Shown here: one piece after another, positions 5,924 through 11,906 of the stretch
How positions within the stretch are numbered: position 1 is the stretch's first letter
Layout of the letters: each line of letters opens with the position of its first letter
Source: Pseudomonadota bacterium
GTDB taxonomy: Bacteria > Pseudomonadota > Gammaproteobacteria > Burkholderiales > Burkholderiaceae_E
Assembly (NCBI GenBank): GCA_023388075.1
Contig: JAEWGX010000087.1
Span: 1-11,906 of the forward strand
DNA: 11,906 nt
Reading direction: 5' to 3'
Program-made: the position numbers and the translations under genes
Notes under the pieces: generated by a model
Seen by the model: the letters and a program-made list of their open reading frames with translations, nothing else
Told to the model about the DNA's origin: nothing
Database searches by the model: none

Positions 5924-6331
5924 ATGAGCGCGTTCTCCAATATTCCACCTCAGGCGGTGCTTCCGCTCGGTGCCTATGACAAGTCGGAGCTCCAGCGGGC
6001 CGCGCTGCGCGCAGACCAGATCCTGCTGCTCTGTGATTGCTCCGACGCGCAGAGCAAGGCCGCGGTCCTGAGCCAGATCGGCAAGGCCCTCGCCCTCCCC
6101 AGGGACTACGGAGAGGACCTCGACAAGCTCTACGATTCGCTGAAGGACCTGCGCCCGAACGGAGACGCGGACAAGCCGGGGTTCGTGGTGATCCTGGAGA
6201 ACCTGCCGGAAGGCAGCCGCTTCGGGCAGCCCGAGCGCAGCGAGCTGCTCGACGTCTTCCGGGGCGCGGCGGAGCACTTCTACGATTCGCAGACCGCCTT
6301 CCGCGTCTTCTATTCCGTCCGCAAGCACTGA
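5924..6331 (+). CDS. Barstar-family protein (ribonuclease-inhibitor fold)
   Basis: A 135-residue small cytoplasmic protein of the barstar family, whose type member binds and blocks the RNase barnase. The core motif is at residues 53-76: GKALALPRDYGEDLDKLYDSL, in which D67 and D71 align with barstar Asp35 and Asp39, the residues that plug the barnase active site, and Y70 stands where barstar has Trp38. A beta strand FVVILENL follows at 87-94. The C-terminal half (95-135) is longer than in barstar itself. The ATG at 5924 was chosen because it gives a normal domain length and follows a promoter-like pair; the Shine-Dalgarno is weak (GGAAGG at 5902-5907 is rather far). No barnase-type RNase gene is visible nearby, so its partner is unknown. 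It is monocistronic and ends 14 bp from the convergent rsmE. Confidence 0.85.
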   Translation: MSAFSNIPPQAVLPLGAYDKSELQRAALRADQILLLCDCSDAQSKAAVLSQIGKALALPRDYGEDLDKLYDSLKDLRPNGDADKPGFVVILENLPEGSRFGQPERSELLDVFRGAAEHFYDSQTAFRVFYSVRKH

Positions 6332-6345
6332 GCCGGCTCGCGCGG

Positions 6346-7095
6346 TCACCGCAGATCGCCCCAGCGGGCCTGCACGACGGCCAGCGCCGCGAGCCCTGCC
6401 GTCTCGGTGCGCAGGACACGCGGCCCGAGTCCGGCCGCGATCCAGCCCGCCTCGAGCGCCTGGGCCAGCTCCTCGTCGGCGAACCCGGACTCCGGTCCAC
6501 AGAGCAGCCAGAGCGTCCCGGGCACCGGCGTCGCCGGATCGTCCAGCAACGCGGCGAGCGATCGTGTCGCCCCGGGCGCGAGGACGACCTGCAGCGAGGC
6601 GCCGCGGTCGCCTTGCGCTTGCGCGAGCCAGTTGCCGAGCGGGGCGAGCTCGTCCAGATGCGGCATCCAATCCTGCCCGGACTGGGCACAGGCCGCGACG
6701 ATGACGCGCTGCCAATGCTCCCGGCGCCGCGCGGCGCGCGCGGGGTCCAGGCGCACCACCGACCGGCGCGACTGCAGCGGCGTGATCCGCGAGACGCCGA
6801 GCTCGACCGCCTTCTCGATGGTCCAGTCCATGCGGTCGGCGCCGCTCAGGCACTGGGCGAGCGCGAGCCGTGGCCGTGCCGGCGGTGGCGCCTCCTGCAC
6901 CGCCTCGAGCCGTACGCGGCAGGGCGCCGTCTCCACGATGAGGGCGCGGGCGGTGCGGCCGCGGCCGTCGAAGAGGACGACAGGCTCGCCGACGCCGAGG
7001 CGAAGGACGCGCACCGCGTGGTGCGCCGAGGCGGCATCCAGCGCGATCACCGTGTCGACCGCGTAATCGACCGGCGCGAACAGGCGCGGAATCAT
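6346..7095 (-). CDS. rsmE: 16S rRNA (uracil1498-N3)-methyltransferase RsmE
   Basis: RsmE uses S-adenosylmethionine to methylate N3 of U1498 in 16S rRNA on the 30S subunit. The 249-residue protein has the family layout: an N-terminal PUA-like RNA-binding domain (about 1-70, with HHAVRVLRL and VLFDGRG), then a SPOUT methyltransferase domain. Characteristic segments are DRMDWTIEKAVELGV (87-101), HWQRVIVAACAQSGQ (127-141), LLCGPESGF (197-205; many relatives have IGPEGG) and the knot motif LGPRVLRTETAGLAAL (223-238). The length matches the family. The gene diverges from tkt across 147 bp. It has no obvious Shine-Dalgarno; its leader may be short, with a -10-like TATACT at 7128-7133 on its strand. 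Confidence 0.96.
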   Translation of the reverse strand: MIPRLFAPVDYAVDTVIALDAASAHHAVRVLRLGVGEPVVLFDGRGRTARALIVETAPCRVRLEAVQEAPPPARPRLALAQCLSGADRMDWTIEKAVELGVSRITPLQSRRSVVRLDPARAARRREHWQRVIVAACAQSGQDWMPHLDELAPLGNWLAQAQGDRGASLQVVLAPGATRSLAALLDDPATPVPGTLWLLCGPESGFADEELAQALEAGWIAAGLGPRVLRTETAGLAALAVVQARWGDLR

Positions 7096-7127
7096 GGCGC
7101 GCGGCGGGGGTCACGCATAGGGCGTCG

Positions 7128-7135
7128 AGTATAAT
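7128..7135. promoter_or_regulatory. Overlapping divergent -10 elements between rsmE and tkt
   Basis: On the plus strand TATAAT (7130-7135) is a perfect -10 hexamer for the tkt operon, predicting a start near 7142 and a leader of about 100 bases. On the minus strand TATACT (7133 down to 7128) is a five-of-six -10 for rsmE. Neither has a convincing -35 at 16-18 bp, so the plus-strand promoter may need an activator. In such GC-rich DNA this AT-rich island is conspicuous. Confidence 0.55.
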
Positions 7136-7242
7136 CAGGCGGTCGATCGGCGCGTCCGGATCGCGGTGCATCCGCGCGGCGTGGGCATGCAGGCTCGGGA
7201 CCTGCTGCCGGAGGCGCGTCGGACTCCCATCGGAACGCTCGC

Positions 7243-9384
<2,142 letters not shown>

Positions 9385-9398
9385 AGGAAGATCCTGAC

Positions 9399-10409
9399 AT
9401 GGCAATTCGAGTCGCTATCAACGGCTATGGCCGCATCGGCCGCAACATCCTTCGCGCCCACTACGAGAATGGCAAGAAGCACGGCATCGAGATCGTCGCC
9501 ATCAATGATCTCGGCAAGCCGGAGACGAACGCCCATCTGACCCGCTTCGACACGGTGCACGGCCGGTTCCCGGGCCAGGTCGGCGTGGAAGGCGATGCGA
9601 TGGTCGTGGATGGCGACCGCATCCGGGTGCTTGCCGAGCGCGATCCGGCCAAGCTGCCGTGGGCGGAGCTGAAGGTGGACGTGGTGCTGGAGTGCACGGG
9701 TCTCTTCACCTCCAAGGAGAAGGCGAGCGCGCATCTGAAGGGCGGCGCGAAGAAGGTCATCATCTCGGCGCCCGGGGGCAAGGACGTGGACGGCACCATC
9801 GTCTACGGCGTCAACCACCAGACGCTGAAGGCGAGCCACACCGTCATCTCCAACGCCTCCTGCACCACCAACTGCCTGGTGCCGCTGGTGAAGCCGCTGC
9901 ATGACCGGATCGGGGTGGTGAGCGGCCTGATGACCACGGTCCATGCCTACACCAACGACCAGGTCCTCACGGACGTCTATCACGAGGACCTGCGCCGCGC
10001 GCGCTCGGCGACGATGTCGATGATCCCGACCAAGACCGGCGCCGCGGCGGCCGTCGGCCTGGTGCTGCCGGAGCTGAACGGCAAGCTCGACGGCTACGCC
10101 ATCCGCGTGCCCACCATCAACGTCTCGGTCGTGGACCTGTCCTTCATCGCGGCGCGCGACACGTCGGTCGACGAGGTGAACGCGGTGCTGAAGGAAGCCT
10201 CGGAAGGCGAGCTGAAGGGCATCCTGGACTACAACACCGAGCCGCTGGTCTCGGTGGACTTCAATCACAACCCGGCGTCCTCCACCTATGACGCGACCCT
10301 CACCAAGGTGAGCGGCCGCCTGGTGAAGGTCTCGAGCTGGTACGACAACGAGTGGGGCTTCTCCAACCGGATGCTGGACACCACCGTTGCCTTCATGCAA
10401 GCCAAGTAG
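9399..10409 (+). CDS. gap: Type I glyceraldehyde-3-phosphate dehydrogenase
   Basis: GAPDH oxidises and phosphorylates glyceraldehyde 3-phosphate to 1,3-bisphosphoglycerate with a nicotinamide cofactor; it acts reversibly in glycolysis and gluconeogenesis. The 336-residue protein has the Rossmann motif GYGRIGR (9-15), with N36-D37 at the end of the second strand as in NAD-preferring enzymes. The catalytic segment is SNASCTTNCL (151-160) with Cys155, and His182 lies in TTVHAYT. Substrate-binding TKTGAA is at 211-216 and WYDNEWGFSNR at 314-324. All key residues are present. AAGGAAG at 9384-9390 overlaps the tkt stop codon and precedes the ATG at a workable distance. pgk starts 6 bp after its stop, so product and consumer enzymes are co-transcribed. 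Whether it is the only GAPDH of the cell cannot be told. Confidence 0.97.
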   Translation: MAIRVAINGYGRIGRNILRAHYENGKKHGIEIVAINDLGKPETNAHLTRFDTVHGRFPGQVGVEGDAMVVDGDRIRVLAERDPAKLPWAELKVDVVLECTGLFTSKEKASAHLKGGAKKVIISAPGGKDVDGTIVYGVNHQTLKASHTVISNASCTTNCLVPLVKPLHDRIGVVSGLMTTVHAYTNDQVLTDVYHEDLRRARSATMSMIPTKTGAAAAVGLVLPELNGKLDGYAIRVPTINVSVVDLSFIAARDTSVDEVNAVLKEASEGELKGILDYNTEPLVSVDFNHNPASSTYDATLTKVSGRLVKVSSWYDNEWGFSNRMLDTTVAFMQAK

Positions 10410-10415
10410 GCCGCG

Positions 10416-11594
10416 ATGAAGTTCAAGCGCCTCACCGAGGTGGACGTGCGGGGCCAGCGCGTCTTCATCCGCAGCGACCTCAACGTGCCGCTGTCGGACA
10501 CCGGCGAGATCACGGACGATACCCGCATCCGCGCCTCGGTCCCGGCCATCCGCTGGTGCCTGGACCATGGCGCTGCCGTCATGGTCACCTCGCACCTCGG
10601 ACGTCCGACCGAGGGCAAGCTGGCGGAGAAGGATTCGCTCGCCCCGGTGGCGCGGCATCTCGCCGGGTTGCTCGGCAAGCCGGTGCGGCTCGAGAAGGAC
10701 TGGGTCGACGGCGGCTTCGGGCTCGCGCCCGGTGACGTGGTGATGCTGGAGAACTGCCGCGGCAACGTGGGCGAGAAGAAGGACGACGAGGCGCTTGCCA
10801 AGAAGATGGCCACCCTGTGCGACGTCTACGTGAACGACGCCTTCGGCACGGCGCACCGCGCGGAAGCGACCACTCACGGGATCGCGCGGTTCGCGCAGGT
10901 GGCCTGCGCCGGCCCGCTGCTCGCCGCGGAGCTGGATGCGCTCGGCAAGGCGCTGCTCGCACCGAAGAAGCCGCTGGTGGCGATCGTCGCCGGCAGCAAG
11001 GTGTCGACCAAGCTCACCATCCTGGAATCGCTCGCGCGCAAGGTGGACCAGCTCATCGTGGGCGGGGGCATCGCCAACACCTTCATGCTGGCCGCGGGGC
11101 TGCCGATCGGCAAGTCGCTGGCGGAGCGCGAGCTGGAAGGGGAGGCCCGCGCCATCATGGACCAGATGAAGGGGCGCGGCGCGGAAGTGCCGATCCCGGT
11201 GGACGTGGTCTGCGCCAAGCGATTTGCCGCCGACGCCGAGCCGCGCACCTGCGACGCGCGGGAGGTGGCCGACGACGACCTCATCCTCGATATCGGCCCG
11301 AAGACCGCGGAGCAGCTCGCGGCGATCCTGGCGCGGGCTGGCACGATCGTCTGGAACGGACCGGTCGGTGTCTTCGAGTTCGACGCCTTCGCCAACGGCA
11401 CGCGGGCGGTCGCGCAGGCGATCGCGGCGTCGCCGGCCTACTCCATCGCGGGCGGCGGCGATACGCTCGCGGCGATCTCGAAGTTCGGCGTCACCGAGAA
11501 AATCGACTACATCTCCACCGGCGGCGGCGCGTTTCTCGAGTTCCTGGAAGGCAAGACGCTGCCTGCCGTGGCGGCGCTGGAGGCGCGAGCGTAG
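10416..11594 (+). CDS. pgk: Phosphoglycerate kinase
   Basis: Phosphoglycerate kinase transfers phosphate from 1,3-bisphosphoglycerate, the product of the preceding gene's enzyme, to ADP; it is reversible. The 392-residue monomer carries the N-domain substrate motifs RSDLNVP (19-25), TSHLGRP (58-64) and VNDAFGTAHR (139-148). It also carries the C-domain nucleotide motifs AGSKVSTKL (192-200), GGGIANTF (216-223), WNGPVGVFE (313-321) and the phosphate loop GGGDTLAAI (347-355). Length and motif order match bacterial PGKs. The segment LENCRGNVGEKK (111-122) resembles the LEN-C-R form often seen in Betaproteobacteria. No Shine-Dalgarno is evident before the ATG; with 6 bp to the gap stop codon, translational coupling is likely. 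Confidence 0.97.
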   Translation: MKFKRLTEVDVRGQRVFIRSDLNVPLSDTGEITDDTRIRASVPAIRWCLDHGAAVMVTSHLGRPTEGKLAEKDSLAPVARHLAGLLGKPVRLEKDWVDGGFGLAPGDVVMLENCRGNVGEKKDDEALAKKMATLCDVYVNDAFGTAHRAEATTHGIARFAQVACAGPLLAAELDALGKALLAPKKPLVAIVAGSKVSTKLTILESLARKVDQLIVGGGIANTFMLAAGLPIGKSLAERELEGEARAIMDQMKGRGAEVPIPVDVVCAKRFAADAEPRTCDAREVADDDLILDIGPKTAEQLAAILARAGTIVWNGPVGVFEFDAFANGTRAVAQAIAASPAYSIAGGGDTLAAISKFGVTEKIDYISTGGGAFLEFLEGKTLPAVAALEARA

Positions 11595-11609
11595 CGCGCC
11601 GTCGCGTCC

Positions 11610-11648
11610 GACGCGCCTTTGCCTCGGAAGCGACGCGCTTTTGCCTCG
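11610..11648. repeat. Tandem direct repeat of 22-bp period after pgk
   Basis: GACGCGCCTTTGCCTCG (11610-11626) recurs as GACGCGCTTTTGCCTCG (11632-11648), identical at 16 of 17 positions and separated by 5 bp. A shared C precedes both copies. It lies 15 bp after the pgk stop codon. A function is not evident; it could be a local duplication or a tandem binding site. Confidence 0.6.
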
Positions 11649-11670
11649 CCTTCGGCAAGGATTCCGGTCT

Positions 11671-11695
11671 TCCGGCCGGCGCAGCCGGACTTTGT
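11671..11695 (+). terminator. Possible weak terminator of the tkt-gap-pgk unit
   Basis: TCCGGC (11671-11676) pairs with GCCGGA (11684-11689) around a 7-base loop, and CTTTGTT follows. The stem is short and the T-run interrupted, so at best it would give partial read-through into pyk. Confidence 0.3.
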
Positions 11696-11703
11696 TGCAC
11701 AAT

Positions 11704-11730
11704 CGGGGAAGAACCAGCGGTTCTTCCCCG
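11704..11730. repeat. Perfect inverted repeat with 12-bp arms upstream of pyk
   Basis: CGGGGAAGAACC (11704-11715) and GGTTCTTCCCCG (11719-11730) are exact complements with the loop AGC. It ends 33 bp before the pyk start codon, and no T-tract follows. The RNA hairpin would be very stable. It could be an attenuator, an RNA-processing or stability element between pgk and pyk, or a DNA operator for a pyk promoter. Confidence 0.6.
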
Positions 11731-11763
11731 GAGGCCGCGCAACACGACGGAAGACAGACAACG

Positions 11764-11906
11764 ATGACCTTCCCCCGCGCCACGAAGATCGTCGCCACCC
11801 TCGGCCCGGCGTCCAACGCCCCGGACACGCTTCGCAGGCTGATCCTCGCGGGTGTCAACGTGGTGCGCGTCAACTTCTCGCACGGCAGCGCCGAGGAGCA
11901 CATCCG
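11764..11906 (+). CDS. pyk: Pyruvate kinase, N-terminal part (runs off the window)
   Basis: Only the first 47 codons are present, with no stop before the window edge. The peptide RATKIVATLGPAS (5-17) followed by LILAGVNVVRVNFSHG (26-41) is the first strand-helix-strand of the pyruvate kinase barrel; R35 and N37 match the substrate- and cation-site residues of the RxNFSHG motif. The enzyme makes pyruvate and ATP from phosphoenolpyruvate and ADP. The ATG at 11764 is preceded by GGAAG at 11749-11753. The gene follows pgk by 169 bp, which contain repeats and hairpins, so it may be partly separately regulated. The isozyme type cannot be judged from this fragment. Confidence 0.93.
   Translation, partial: MTFPRATKIVATLGPASNAPDTLRRLILAGVNVVRVNFSHGSAEEHI

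Noticed and set aside
7073..7090. GCGAACAGG near the rsmE start, resembling one half of the operator
   Set aside because: Only one half-site is present and it is explained by rsmE codons.
11692..11702. TTGT-TGC-ACAA and the CACAAT hexamer as a pyk promoter
   Set aside because: No -35 hexamer at suitable spacing is visible, so the evidence is too thin to list as a promoter.

Overview
The window is GC-rich, densely coding DNA that looks like a chromosomal segment of a betaproteobacterium, most likely of the order Burkholderiales. The evidence is a tkt-gap-pgk-pyk gene order, a Bug/TctC-type periplasmic receptor, a PcaR/PcaU/PobR-type IclR regulator and a DUF1631-like C-terminus. This is inference from gene content; no rRNA or tRNA is present. 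No insertion sequence, CRISPR array, phage gene or tRNA gene was found.

Left part (1-4350). The tail of a DUF1631-like protein ends at a strong hairpin. An IclR-family regulator (minus strand) then faces a two-gene plus-strand unit: a ferritin-like diiron protein and an alpha/beta hydrolase. The hydrolase gene overlaps tail-to-tail with a minus-strand Bug/TctC solute-binding protein gene. The same 18-bp palindrome, TGCGAAC-N4-GTTCG(A/C)A, lies in the iclR/diiron intergenic region and upstream of the Bug gene, about 60 bp from each start codon. The four genes therefore look like one small regulon for uptake and oxidation/hydrolysis of an unknown, perhaps aromatic or carboxylic, compound. This is the most interesting part of the window.

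Middle part (4380-7095). A translationally coupled pncC-like/nadE pair (minus strand, 4-bp overlap) serves the pyridine nucleotide cycle. The pncC-like product would turn NMN into nicotinate mononucleotide and release ammonia. NadE, after NadD, would use ammonia to make NAD. Divergent from it is a lone barstar-family gene, followed tail-to-tail by rsmE, the 16S rRNA m3U1498 methyltransferase gene.

Right part (7096-11906). A central-carbon operon starts from an AT-rich -10 element: transketolase, glyceraldehyde-3-phosphate dehydrogenase, phosphoglycerate kinase, then the start of pyruvate kinase, which runs off the window. The first three genes are tightly packed (14 and 6 bp apart). The 169 bp between pgk and pyk carry a 22-bp-period direct repeat, a terminator-like hairpin and a perfect 12-bp-arm inverted repeat.

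No gene-free stretch exceeds 300 bases; the longest are 5726-5923, 11595-11763 and 7096-7242.
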